Assembly: GCA_041596215.1 (NCBI GenBank)
Contig: JBFHIZ010000003.1
Span: forward strand, 62,001 to 126,000
DNA: 64,000 nt
DNA from: JBFHIZ01 sp041596215
Lineage (GTDB): Bacteria; Bacillota; Clostridia; Lachnospirales; Lachnospiraceae
Direction of reading: 5' to 3'
Below, piece by piece: positions 1-8,246 of this stretch; position 1 is the first letter of the stretch; every line of letters starts with the position of its first letter. The translations under genes and the position numbers were made by a program. The notes under the pieces are model-generated. The model did no database searches and was not told the DNA's origin. It saw only the letters and a list, made by a program, of their open reading frames with translations.

Positions 1-1
1 A

Positions 2-445
2 GTTGGAGGTAAGGAAGATGATTTAGTAAATGATGATGATAATCCTTATACAGACCCATTAGAAGCAAAAGAATTTGTAGAACGGACACAAGTTGATTCG
101 CTTGCTGTAGGGGTTGGCACCTCTCATGGCGTATATAAAGGCGTTCCAAAAGTTAATGTAGAATGCTTAAAATCGATTCATGCAGTGGTTAATATCCCAC
201 TAGTACTTCATGGAACCAGTGGTGTTCCAGACGAACAAGTTCGTGAGTGTGTAAAACATGGAATTTGTAAAGTGAATTATGCTACGGATCTTCGTATTGC
301 TTATACAAACGGAATAAAAACATACTTAGAAGAAAATCCGAAAGAGATTGATCCAAAGAAATATTCTGCGGTAGGAATGGAAGAAGTAAAAAAATATGTA
401 ATGCAAAAAATGATGGTTCTTGGAAGTAATGGAAGAGCAAAATAA
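2..445 (+). CDS. Class II fructose/tagatose-bisphosphate aldolase, 3' part
   Basis: The frame is open from base 2, so the 5' end of the gene lies outside the window; 147 residues are visible. They form the C-terminal half of a zinc-dependent class II aldolase. A TSHGVYKG segment carries a metal-ligand histidine of the (beta/alpha)8 barrel, and LHGTSGVP is the phosphate-binding glycine loop. The family cleaves fructose-1,6- or tagatose-1,6-bisphosphate to dihydroxyacetone phosphate and glyceraldehyde-3-phosphate; the substrate cannot be decided here. A PfkB kinase starts 17 bases downstream, so kinase and aldolase probably act in sequence. A second complete aldolase lies at 9262 in the same run of genes. 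Confidence 0.88.
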   Translation, partial: VGGKEDDLVNDDDNPYTDPLEAKEFVERTQVDSLAVGVGTSHGVYKGVPKVNVECLKSIHAVVNIPLVLHGTSGVPDEQVRECVKHGICKVNYATDLRIAYTNGIKTYLEENPKEIDPKKYSAVGMEEVKKYVMQKMMVLGSNGRAK

Positions 446-462
446 ACTAGATGGAGAAATAA

Positions 463-1407
463 ATGGATGTAATTACAATTGGAGAAATGGTAATCGATTT
501 TCTTCCAGGAGATGAAGTGGGAAGCTATATAAGAAATGCAGGGGGAGCACCTGCTAATGTGGCAATCGCAATTGCAAGAAATGGACTTGAAACAGGAATG
601 TATTGCAAGGTAGGAAATGATGATTTTGGAAAGTTTTTAATAGAAACGCTTTTAGAAAATGGAGTAAAACCATTATCACCAAAACTAACAGATGAAGCAA
701 CGACGACGATGGCATTTGTTTCTTTAAATGAAGAGAATGATAGAAGTTTCACATTTGCACGAAAACCAGGTGCAGATATGATGTTAGATAAAAAGGAAAT
801 TAAAGAAGAAGATTTAAAAAATTGTAAATTAATCCAAGCTGGATCCTGTTCGTTATCTGCAGGAAAAGCAGTGGAAGCAACAGAATATGCAATGGAAAAA
901 GCACATGATCTTGGGAAATTAGTTGGTTTTGATATTAACTATCGCAATTTAATGTGGAAGGATGATAAGGAAGCTTGCACGAAAAAAGTATTATCGATAT
1001 TAAAGTATGTGGATTTATTAAAACTTTCGGAAGAAGAGATCGATATGGTCGGCGGCTATACAAACATATTACCTATTATGAAAGAATATGATATTCCGGT
1101 TGTTATCTTGACAAAAGGAAGCGAGGGAAGTGAATTATTTTATAAAGGTACTTCTCATAGGATTTCTGGATTTAAAGTGGATAATGTAGCGGACACAACG
1201 GGTGCGGGAGACGCATTTTGGGGAGGATTTCTTTCAAGTATATTATTTCAAGGGATTTCAAAACAGAACGAATTGGAACTAGAAATTTTAAAAAACGCAG
1301 TGGTCTATGGAAATGCAAGCGGTTCTTTAGCAGTTAGAGAAAAAGGTGCAATTAAATCTCTTCCGACAAGAAAAAAAATAGAACACTTTTTGCAGGAGAA
1401 TAAATAA
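463..1407 (+). CDS. PfkB-family sugar kinase (fructokinase-like)
   Basis: This 314-residue protein is a ribokinase-fold (PfkB) kinase. It has the N-terminal signature GGAPANVAIAIARNG near residues 27-41 and the C-terminal signature DTTGAGDAFWGG near residues 244-255, whose last Asp is the catalytic base and whose glycines form the anion hole. The family phosphorylates fructose, 2-keto-3-deoxygluconate or phosphosugars such as fructose-6-phosphate and tagatose-6-phosphate. Position between an aldolase and a phosphosugar 3-epimerase suggests a hexose or ketose phosphate in this pathway. The ribosome site TGGAG precedes the ATG. The next gene starts one base after the stop, so the two are cotranscribed. 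Confidence 0.9.
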   Translation: MDVITIGEMVIDFLPGDEVGSYIRNAGGAPANVAIAIARNGLETGMYCKVGNDDFGKFLIETLLENGVKPLSPKLTDEATTTMAFVSLNEENDRSFTFARKPGADMMLDKKEIKEEDLKNCKLIQAGSCSLSAGKAVEATEYAMEKAHDLGKLVGFDINYRNLMWKDDKEACTKKVLSILKYVDLLKLSEEEIDMVGGYTNILPIMKEYDIPVVILTKGSEGSELFYKGTSHRISGFKVDNVADTTGAGDAFWGGFLSSILFQGISKQNELELEILKNAVVYGNASGSLAVREKGAIKSLPTRKKIEHFLQENK

Positions 1408-1408
1408 T

Positions 1409-2128
1409 ATGAAAGAAAATGTTTGGAAAAAGTTTTGTCATATATCCCCATCTTTGATCACGTTAGATATGTGCAATCTTGAGGGACAATGTAAGTTGAT
1501 CGAAGATTCTGGGTTGGAAATGTTACATGTAGACATTTTGGATGGTTACTTTAGTCCAAGTATGCCATTGGGATTAGAAACAGTAAAACAACTTCGAAAA
1601 AAAACAAATTTGGAATTTGAAGCACATCTTATGGTAAAAGACCCTCAGTTTTTTGTTGATGAGTTGATTGAAGCGGGTGTTTCCCAAATTGTATTTCACA
1701 TGGAAACCTGTGAACATATAGATGGCATGCTAAATTATATCCATAGTAGAGGCGTAAGAGCTGGGGTGGCGCTAAAACCATCGACTTCACTATGCGAATT
1801 AGAGTATATACTTGATAAATGTGACGCAGTATTGCTTATGTTAATTAATCCGGGTTATGCACAGGTAAAAGGCGAAGCACAAGTAACCTATTCAGCAAAG
1901 AAAATTCATGATTTGCATGAAATGATTGTAGCAAGGAAATTAGATACAAAGGTGATTTTAGATGGTCGTATATCAACGGAAAATATAAGAACTAGTGGGA
2001 TGTCTGGAGAAGCAAATATTTTTGTTGCAGGAAGTACTTGTATTGCAAAAGATAACCAAATGAATAGTCTGAAAATACTAAAAGATTTAGAAAATCAAAT
2101 GAATGAAATACATAAAAACAAGGAATGA
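1409..2128 (+). CDS. Ribulose-phosphate 3-epimerase family protein (allulose-6-phosphate epimerase-like)
   Basis: This 239-residue TIM-barrel protein belongs to the ribulose-phosphate 3-epimerase family. It shows HVDILDG (metal and catalytic Asp), EAHLMV (metal His), FHMET and ILDGRIS (second catalytic Asp) in the family order. Housekeeping Rpe usually has NPGFGGQ after its fourth strand; here the segment is NPGYAQVKGEA, so the phosphate/specificity loop has diverged. Such variants in sugar operons include D-allulose-6-phosphate 3-epimerase (AlsE). Its place in a sugar operon, away from pentose-phosphate or ribosome-GTPase genes, supports a catabolic role. Conversion of a C3-epimeric ketose phosphate to fructose-6-phosphate is an inference. 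Confidence 0.82.
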   Translation: MKENVWKKFCHISPSLITLDMCNLEGQCKLIEDSGLEMLHVDILDGYFSPSMPLGLETVKQLRKKTNLEFEAHLMVKDPQFFVDELIEAGVSQIVFHMETCEHIDGMLNYIHSRGVRAGVALKPSTSLCELEYILDKCDAVLLMLINPGYAQVKGEAQVTYSAKKIHDLHEMIVARKLDTKVILDGRISTENIRTSGMSGEANIFVAGSTCIAKDNQMNSLKILKDLENQMNEIHKNKE

Positions 2129-2142
2129 AAAGAGGCTAGAAA

Positions 2143-2715
2143 ATGGGATATTATAAGGAAAATTATAATGGTACATTAGATGAAGTACTTACGGAAATAG
2201 AGAAAGCGTTAGGTGCAACAGACCAAGAATTGGTAGAAAAATTTGTGGAAGCAATTTTAGAAGCAGAACAAGTATATTTTGTTGGAGTAGGAAGAGTTCT
2301 TTTATCTTTGCAAGCAATGTGTAAAAGATTTGCACATCTTGGGATAAAAACACATTATGTAGGAGAGATAACAGAACCAGCAATTACAGAAAAGGATCTT
2401 TTGGTGGTTGGATCGGGAAGCGGTGGATCTTTGTTTCCTTTAGGAATTGCAAAAAAAGCACATGGAATTGGTGCAAAAATTATTCATATTGGTTCCAATC
2501 CAAATAGTGAGATGAAAGATTTATGTGAATTTATGGTAAGAATTCCGGTAAGAACAAAGAATTATTTAGAAGATGAAATTGATTCGGTGCAGCCGATGAC
2601 ATCTCTTTTTGAACAAAGCCTTTTACTTTTTGGAGATATTGTGGCAAAAATGATTGTTGATGAACGTAAGATTGATATGAAAAATTTATGGAGATACCAT
2701 GCAAATTTGGAATAA
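2143..2715 (+). CDS. SIS-domain isomerase, 6-phospho-3-hexuloisomerase-like
   Basis: The 190-residue protein is a single SIS (sugar isomerase) domain. VYFVGVGRV near residues 45-53 forms the first strand and phosphate loop, and VGSGSGGSLFPL near residues 89-100 is the second serine-rich phosphate loop. Length and layout match 6-phospho-3-hexuloisomerase (HxlB), which interconverts D-arabino-3-hexulose-6-phosphate and fructose-6-phosphate in the ribulose monophosphate pathway. No hexulose-phosphate synthase partner is adjacent; the preceding gene has the same barrel superfamily but epimerase motifs. The enzyme may therefore isomerise another 3-keto or 2-keto hexose phosphate. It starts 14 bases after the epimerase stop with an AGAGGCTAG ribosome site. 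Confidence 0.8.
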   Translation: MGYYKENYNGTLDEVLTEIEKALGATDQELVEKFVEAILEAEQVYFVGVGRVLLSLQAMCKRFAHLGIKTHYVGEITEPAITEKDLLVVGSGSGGSLFPLGIAKKAHGIGAKIIHIGSNPNSEMKDLCEFMVRIPVRTKNYLEDEIDSVQPMTSLFEQSLLLFGDIVAKMIVDERKIDMKNLWRYHANLE

Positions 2716-2753
2716 AGAAAGGCTAGAACGAAATTGTTATGATAAAGGATTTG

Positions 2754-3797
2754 ATGAAGTATTGTGGTAGTCTTCAACAATTAGTATTCGTAAGACCTAT
2801 TACATATAAAGAAGGACGCGCAGAACATTTTAATGCGATAGAAGTAAAATGTGGAGATATTTCGTTTCATTTGGCGGCTGACAAAGCGTTAGATATCACC
2901 GATTTTTCCTATAAGGGATTAAATATGACCTTTATGGCAAAGCCAGGATTAGAAGGAAGAAATCAATACGACACCAACGGAGAAGAAGCACTTAGAAGTA
3001 TCATGGGAGGTTTATTTTTTACCTGTGGATTAGAAAATATATGTGCGCCATGCACAGTGGACGGAAAAGATTATCCGATGCATGGAAGAATGCGTACAAC
3101 GCCTGCGGAACATATTAGTACGGACGTAATAACAGAGGAAAATTGTTGTAAGATTTCTATTTCAGGAGAAATGCGAGAAGCAGAGCTGTTTGGAGAAAAC
3201 ATGGTGCTTCGGAGAAAAATAGAAAGTGTTCTCGGAGAAAATAGTATAACGATAACGGATGAAGTTGAAAATCAAGCATTTCGCCCAGAGCCATTGATGC
3301 TCATGTATCATTGTAATATAGGGTATCCGTTTTTAAATGAAAATTGTAAATTATATATGCCTACTACGAAAGTAACTGGAAGAGAACCTTTTTCAGTAGA
3401 ACACGAAGAACATTGGGATCAAATGGAAAAACCTGTGGATAATGAAAGAGAATATGTGTTTATCCATGAGCTGCAGTCGGATGAAAAGTTAGATACTATG
3501 GTATTGGTTGTAAATCACGAACGAAATATTGGATTAAAGATTGAATTTAATCAGAAAAATCTTCCATATTTTATGGAATGGAAGTCACTTGGATCAGGAG
3601 ATTATGTTTTGGGTTTGGAACCTTCAAATTCCTTTGTAGAAGGCAAGTTATATCATATTAAAAATAATAGCGTGCATTACCTTAAACCATTTGAAAAAGA
3701 AACAAACACCTTAAAATTCTCAGTAATTGAAGGAATAGAAGAAATAAATCAAGCCGTTTGTTTGATTAAACAAATAAAAGATAAAAGGAGAAATTAA
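2754..3797 (+). CDS. DUF4432 family aldose-1-epimerase-like protein
   Basis: This is a beta-rich protein of about 347 residues resembling DUF4432, a galactose-mutarotase-fold family found in carbohydrate operons. The segment MHGRM followed by TPAEH near residues 105-115 is characteristic, and the N-terminal part has a DKALDI motif near residue 47. The family is presumed to interconvert anomers or epimers of a sugar, but few members have been tested. The ATG at 2754 is preferred because AAGGA lies five bases before it; the ATG at 2739 is in frame but has no good ribosome site. It sits directly before D-lyxose isomerase with one base between the genes. Confidence 0.72.
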   Translation: MKYCGSLQQLVFVRPITYKEGRAEHFNAIEVKCGDISFHLAADKALDITDFSYKGLNMTFMAKPGLEGRNQYDTNGEEALRSIMGGLFFTCGLENICAPCTVDGKDYPMHGRMRTTPAEHISTDVITEENCCKISISGEMREAELFGENMVLRRKIESVLGENSITITDEVENQAFRPEPLMLMYHCNIGYPFLNENCKLYMPTTKVTGREPFSVEHEEHWDQMEKPVDNEREYVFIHELQSDEKLDTMVLVVNHERNIGLKIEFNQKNLPYFMEWKSLGSGDYVLGLEPSNSFVEGKLYHIKNNSVHYLKPFEKETNTLKFSVIEGIEEINQAVCLIKQIKDKRRN

Positions 3798-3798
3798 A

Positions 3799-4506
3799 AT
3801 GAAGAGATCGGAAATAAATGCAGTAATTAAAAAATTTGAAAAATTATTGCAAGAATATAAATTTGCACTTCCACCTTATCTGGATTTTACGCCTGAAGAA
3901 TGGTTGGATAAAGGCACAGAATATAATGAAATTCGTGATAATTGTTTGGGATGGGATGTGACGGATTATGGAGAAGGACATTTTGATACCCTTGGCTTAG
4001 CGCTTATTACCATTCGAAATGGAAATGTGCATAATCCAAAGTATAAAAAATCGTATGCAGAAAAAATTATGATGTGTGATTCGGGTCAAGTGTCGCCTAT
4101 GCACTATCATAAAAGCAAAATGGAAGATATTATAAATAGAGGTGGAAATGACATTATATTTACATTCTATAATGTGGATCCAAATACAGAAGAATATATT
4201 GACACAGATGTTGAGATTTGTCAGGATGGAAGACAGTATCGTTTACCAGCTGGAAGTAAGGTTACCCTTCATAGAGGAGAAAGTATGACGCTATATCCTT
4301 ATTTAGCGCATGAATTTATTATTCCAGAAGGTGGCCCGGCATTAATTGGTGAGGTATCTATGACAAATGATGATAATACAGATAATTTCTTTAAAGAGCC
4401 ACTTGGGCGATTTCCAACAATAGAAGAAGATGAGGCTGCCTATCGATTACTTTGCAATGAGTATCCAAAAGCAAGCAGCGAAAAACAACATGAAAGCAAC
4501 GTGTGA
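3799..4506 (+). CDS. D-lyxose ketol-isomerase
   Basis: The 235-residue protein matches bacterial D-lyxose isomerase, a cupin-fold, Mn-dependent enzyme that interconverts D-lyxose and D-xylulose and often also D-mannose and D-fructose. The motif MHYHKSKMEDI near residues 101-111 supplies two metal histidines and the glutamate. LAHEF near residues 173-177 supplies the third histidine. The C-terminal segment EVSMTNDDNTDNF is also typical. Because it acts on free sugars, it probably works before the ROK or PfkB kinases of the operon. It has a strong AAAGGAG ribosome site and is followed after 33 bases by the transporter binding protein. Whether lyxose or mannose is the natural substrate cannot be told. 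Confidence 0.88.
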   Translation: MKRSEINAVIKKFEKLLQEYKFALPPYLDFTPEEWLDKGTEYNEIRDNCLGWDVTDYGEGHFDTLGLALITIRNGNVHNPKYKKSYAEKIMMCDSGQVSPMHYHKSKMEDIINRGGNDIIFTFYNVDPNTEEYIDTDVEICQDGRQYRLPAGSKVTLHRGESMTLYPYLAHEFIIPEGGPALIGEVSMTNDDNTDNFFKEPLGRFPTIEEDEAAYRLLCNEYPKASSEKQHESNV

Positions 4507-4539
4507 AAGCACGTTAGCAAATAAAGGGAGGATTTAAAA

Positions 4540-5586
4540 ATGAAAAAAAAGGTATTATCAGTCGTAATGGCGGCAATCATGATTGCATCATTGACCGCAT
4601 GTGGGAACGCAGAAACAGAAACAGCAAACGCAGAAACAGCAAACGTAGTAGCAGAAGAAACAGAAGAAACAGAAGAAACAGAAGAAACAGAGATGAAAGA
4701 TCTCTCAGAATTGCAGTTTGCGTTTATCGTGGGAACAGAAAACGATGCCTTCTATCAAAGCGTAGAAGCAGGAATTTTAGCACGTTGTGAAGAACTTGGA
4801 ATTCCAACACCAACATTAGGAGATCAACAACTTGACGGATCCATTGCAACGGATTTAATCAACAATTATGTAGCAGCAGAATATGATGCAATTGCACTTT
4901 CTGCAAATGATCCAGCAGGAACGGTTCCAGCATTACAAGCAGCAAATGCAGAAGGTGTAAGCATCTTTACTTTTGACTGTACATTGGATGATGATTATTT
5001 AGATCAATACATTTCATTTGTAGGATCAAATAACAAAGCTGGTGGAGTTGTAGCCGGAGAATATATTGCAGAACATGCTCCAGAAGGATCTATGGTTGGA
5101 TGTATTACTTATGCATCTGCACAATCAACACAAGATCGTCAAGCAGGATTTGAAGAAACCGTACAAGCAGCAATTGATGGTGGAAAAGATCTTACATTAA
5201 TCGCATCTATGGATGCAGATAATGACCAATCTAAAGCAGCAGATATTATGCAAAATTGGATTACTCAATATGGAGATGAATTATCATATATCTTCGTTGT
5301 AGGAGATCCAACAGGATATGGAGCACTTTCATCCATTCAAGCATCTGGTGCATCTACAAAAATCGTAGGTTTTGATGCTGGACAAACCGCATGTGAATAC
5401 ATTGCAGATCCAGAAATCGGAAAGATTTGGGAAGCAGAAGTTGCACAAGATCCAGAAGGAATCGGCGCTGGAATCGTAGATAAAATGGCAGAATACTTCC
5501 AAACAGGAACCGTAGCAGGAGATCAAAAATCATTGATCGAGTGTAAATTGGTAACTGCAGAAAACGTAGCAGATTATTTAGACTAA
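4540..5586 (+). CDS. Sugar ABC transporter substrate-binding lipoprotein
   Basis: This 348-residue periplasmic-binding-protein type I (ribose-binding-like) protein has a lysine-rich signal peptide ending in LTACG, so the Cys near residue 21 is the lipid anchor. A low-complexity linker rich in Glu and Thr (residues 26-50) joins it to the binding domain. The domain runs from about residue 55, with FAFIVGTENDAFYQSV at the start and a FDAGQTACEY hinge segment in the second lobe. It delivers a sugar to the ATPase and permease encoded next. A rho-independent hairpin lies between this gene and the ATPase gene, which would keep the binding protein in excess. The linker is encoded by tandem 9-base repeats (4654-4689). 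Confidence 0.93.
   Translation: MKKKVLSVVMAAIMIASLTACGNAETETANAETANVVAEETEETEETEETEMKDLSELQFAFIVGTENDAFYQSVEAGILARCEELGIPTPTLGDQQLDGSIATDLINNYVAAEYDAIALSANDPAGTVPALQAANAEGVSIFTFDCTLDDDYLDQYISFVGSNNKAGGVVAGEYIAEHAPEGSMVGCITYASAQSTQDRQAGFEETVQAAIDGGKDLTLIASMDADNDQSKAADIMQNWITQYGDELSYIFVVGDPTGYGALSSIQASGASTKIVGFDAGQTACEYIADPEIGKIWEAEVAQDPEGIGAGIVDKMAEYFQTGTVAGDQKSLIECKLVTAENVADYLD
4654..4689 (+). repeat. Four tandem 9-base repeats inside the lipoprotein linker
   Basis: The unit GAAGAAACA is repeated exactly four times in frame and encodes Glu-Glu-Thr four times. It lies just after the signal peptide, so a change in copy number would alter only the length of the flexible tether and not the reading frame. 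Two longer imperfect repeats encoding AETA(N) precede it. Confidence 0.9.
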
Positions 5587-5619
5587 ATAAAGAAAGAGAC
5601 TAAGAATTACATAGGTCTA

Positions 5620-5653
5620 AGGTGCCCAGGCCATTTTATCTGGGCACCTTTTT
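5620..5653 (+). terminator. Rho-independent terminator inside the ABC operon
   Basis: AGGTGCCCA (5620-5628) pairs perfectly with TGGGCACCT (5641-5649), with a 12-base loop and a run of five T. It lies between the binding-protein gene and the ATPase gene and should act as a partial terminator that lowers expression of the membrane components. Confidence 0.85.
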
Positions 5654-5679
5654 ATAAAAGATGAAATGGAGGAACAGGT

Positions 5680-7167
5680 ATGAAACCGTTCTTACAAGTA
5701 AAGAATATTTCCAAAGAATTTCCCGGTGTAAAAGCACTAGAAGACATCAGTATCGATTTCTATCCAGGGGAATGCCATGCATTAGTGGGAGAAAATGGAG
5801 CAGGAAAATCCACATTGATTAAAATTATTGCTTCGATATATACACCTACCAAAGGGGAGGTATTTTTGGACGGAAAGATATGTAAGTTTAAAAGTCCAAA
5901 GGATGCACTGGATTCAGGAATTGCAGTTATTGAACAAGAAACATCGATTGCCCCCCATTTAACGGTTGCCGAGAATATTTATCTTGGTTGTGAACCACGC
6001 AAAAAAAATGGCTTGTTAAACCGAAAAAAAATGGAAGCGGATGCACAAAATGTACTTCGCGAAATGGGACTAGAAATTGATGCAAATAGACTTTGTGCAG
6101 AATTAACTGCAGCGCAACTTCAATTAGTTGAAATTGCAAAGGTTATTTCAAAACATGCAAAAGTAGTGGTCCTTGATGAACCAACATCATCACTTTCTGA
6201 AAAAGAGATCGACTCTCTCTTTTTACAAATACGTAAAATGAAAGCTGCAAATACGACCATGATTTATGTTACACATCGAATGGCGGAATTACCTATTATT
6301 TGCGAAAGATGCTCTATCTTGCGAGATGGAGGAAAAGTAGCAGAATATAAGGTTAACGAAGTTAGCGAACAAACAATCGTAAATAGTATGGTTGGACGTG
6401 AATTGGGCGCTTATGTGAAACCAAAACATACAGCAAAAGAAGAAATTCTTCGCACAGAAAATCTTTGTCAAGAAGGCGTATTTGAAAATGTTAGTTTTCA
6501 TGCAAATGCAGGAGAAATTGTGGCATTTTCAGGATTGATAGGTGCAGGGCGAACAGAAGTTATGGAAGCAATCTTTGGGGCAACAAAGATTACGTCAGGA
6601 AAAGTGTTTTTATATGGAGAAGAGGTACAGATTAAGAATCCGAAAGACGCGATACGTAGAAAGGTTGGGCTTGCTACGGAAGATCGACGTAGAACGGGAC
6701 TTCTTCTAACAAAAAACATAGAAGAGAATATTGCACTTCCAAATCTCCCATTCCATGCAAAAAAAGGGTTTATTAACTTGCCATGGGAAAAAGAAACAAG
6801 TGATGAATATATGGAAAAGCTAAAAATAAAAGCGCCAAGTACAAAAGCACTTTGCGGAAATCTTTCTGGAGGAAATCAACAGAAAGTTATCCTTTCTAAA
6901 TGGTTAGCTGCTGGTGTAAGATTATTGATTCTTGATGAACCAACAAAAGGTATTGATGTAAATGCAAGAGCGGAGTTCTACGCTTTAATGAATCGATTTG
7001 TGGAAGATGGAGGAGCTATCATTATGGTATCTTCCGATATGCCAGAAATCATCAAGGTTGCAGATCGAGTATATGTAATGTCGGAAGGCCATCAGGCTGG
7101 CGAATTGAGTTGTGAAGAGATCAATGAGTTAAATCTAATATCTCTTGCAAGCCCAATTTCAGATTGA
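5680..7167 (+). CDS. Sugar ABC transporter ATP-binding protein (RbsA/MglA type)
   Basis: The 495-residue protein has two fused ABC ATPase domains, the form used by ribose, galactose and xylose importers. The first has Walker A GENGAGKST near residues 38-46, a Walker B ending VVLDEP near residues 161-166 and a weak signature. The second has a degenerate Walker A, GLIGAGRTE, a good signature LSGGNQQ and a Walker B ending LILDEP. This one-canonical, one-degenerate pattern is normal for the family. It energises uptake of the operon's sugar with the permease that follows and the preceding lipoprotein. AUG context GGAGGAACAGGT is strong. Confidence 0.94.
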   Translation: MKPFLQVKNISKEFPGVKALEDISIDFYPGECHALVGENGAGKSTLIKIIASIYTPTKGEVFLDGKICKFKSPKDALDSGIAVIEQETSIAPHLTVAENIYLGCEPRKKNGLLNRKKMEADAQNVLREMGLEIDANRLCAELTAAQLQLVEIAKVISKHAKVVVLDEPTSSLSEKEIDSLFLQIRKMKAANTTMIYVTHRMAELPIICERCSILRDGGKVAEYKVNEVSEQTIVNSMVGRELGAYVKPKHTAKEEILRTENLCQEGVFENVSFHANAGEIVAFSGLIGAGRTEVMEAIFGATKITSGKVFLYGEEVQIKNPKDAIRRKVGLATEDRRRTGLLLTKNIEENIALPNLPFHAKKGFINLPWEKETSDEYMEKLKIKAPSTKALCGNLSGGNQQKVILSKWLAAGVRLLILDEPTKGIDVNARAEFYALMNRFVEDGGAIIMVSSDMPEIIKVADRVYVMSEGHQAGELSCEEINELNLISLASPISD

Positions 7168-7221
7168 TTGACTTTGGACAAACAATACAAATATATAGGT
7201 ATATAAAGAGAGGAAAATATA

Positions 7222-8223
7222 ATGAAAAAAAGTAATATTAAAAATATTAGTATAAAAGAATTTTTCACAGATAACATTGTTATCTTTGTACTAATCTTTC
7301 TTGCAATTGGATTTTCAATTGGAAATGTGACATTTGTAAAACCTGCAAACATCATTAACTTATTTGGACAGATGTGTTTAAATGCAATTCTTGCAACCGG
7401 TCTTACATATGTAATTATTCTTGGTGGTATCGATATCAGTGTTGGTTCTGCAATGGCAATCACAGGAATTATAGCCGCGAAGGTTGTATTGGCACTTGAT
7501 GTAGAAGCAACGGCAACGATAATAGTTGTCCAAATAGTAGTAGGTATTTTAGGAGGAGCAGCGATTGGATTATTTATCGGATGGTTAGTTGCTTATCGGC
7601 GATTAGTCCCGATGATTTGTACCCTTGCTTTGATGCAAGCATTCCGTGGATTGGCATACATTATCTCCGGAGGTGGACCTGTTTATGGGCTTCCTAATGG
7701 GTTTGCAGTACTTGGTTCTGGACGTGTATTTAAAACCGAAAACTTTAAGATGGGAATTGTTCCTGTTATTGTAATTTTTACAATTATCGTGGTATTTATC
7801 TTTCACATTATTTTAACAAAGACCGTATTTGGGCGTCATGTATTTGCGGTAGGATCGAATATCAATGTGGCACATTTATGTGGAATTGATACAAAAATGG
7901 TAACTTTAAAAAGTCACGTTATTTGTGGTATTACAGCAGGTCTTGCAGGTGTTGTTGCAGCATCAAAAGTAAATAATGGACATCCAGCAACAGGGGATGG
8001 TTATGAGATGTTTGCAATAGCAGCAACGGTTCTTGGTGGAACTTCATTAGCCGGAGGATCGGGATCGGTTGCAAGAGCAATGTTTGGTTGTGCAATTATC
8101 GCAGTAATCAACAATGGTATGACATTAATGGGAATTTCCGCTTACTGGCAAAAAGTAGTAATTGGTTCCATTATTATTTTAGCCGTAATGCTTGATATGG
8201 CACAAAAGAAAAAATCAAAATAA
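7222..8223 (+). CDS. Sugar ABC transporter permease (RbsC family)
   Basis: This 333-residue polytopic membrane protein belongs to the branched-chain-amino-acid/ribose (BPD_transp_2) permease family. It has about ten hydrophobic segments, the GGIDISVGSAMAITG motif near residues 73-87 typical of RbsC, and a cytoplasmic coupling segment near HVFAVGSNINVAHLCGID (residues 209-226). It forms the membrane channel for the ATPase encoded 54 bases upstream. Only one permease gene is present, so it probably acts as a homodimer. The ROK kinase gene follows within about 25 bases, linking uptake with phosphorylation. Confidence 0.94.
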   Translation: MKKSNIKNISIKEFFTDNIVIFVLIFLAIGFSIGNVTFVKPANIINLFGQMCLNAILATGLTYVIILGGIDISVGSAMAITGIIAAKVVLALDVEATATIIVVQIVVGILGGAAIGLFIGWLVAYRRLVPMICTLALMQAFRGLAYIISGGGPVYGLPNGFAVLGSGRVFKTENFKMGIVPVIVIFTIIVVFIFHIILTKTVFGRHVFAVGSNINVAHLCGIDTKMVTLKSHVICGITAGLAGVVAASKVNNGHPATGDGYEMFAIAATVLGGTSLAGGSGSVARAMFGCAIIAVINNGMTLMGISAYWQKVVIGSIIILAVMLDMAQKKKSK

Positions 8224-8246
8224 AAATGAATATGTTGGTAGGGGAA

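Noticed and set aside
2143..2715. Ribulose monophosphate formaldehyde pathway (HxlA-HxlB)
   Set aside because: The SIS protein is HxlB-like, but the neighbouring barrel protein has ribulose-phosphate epimerase motifs and not those of hexulose-phosphate synthase.
4599..4790. Arg-rich 63-residue frame overlapping the binding-protein gene
   Set aside because: It is the second reading frame of the tandem repeat that encodes the Glu-Thr linker; no ribosome site and it lies wholly inside a well-supported gene.
7092..7463. 123-residue minus-strand frame between the ABC ATPase and permease genes
   Set aside because: It overlaps both transporter genes and has no recognisable motif; hydrophobic only because it mirrors membrane-segment codons.
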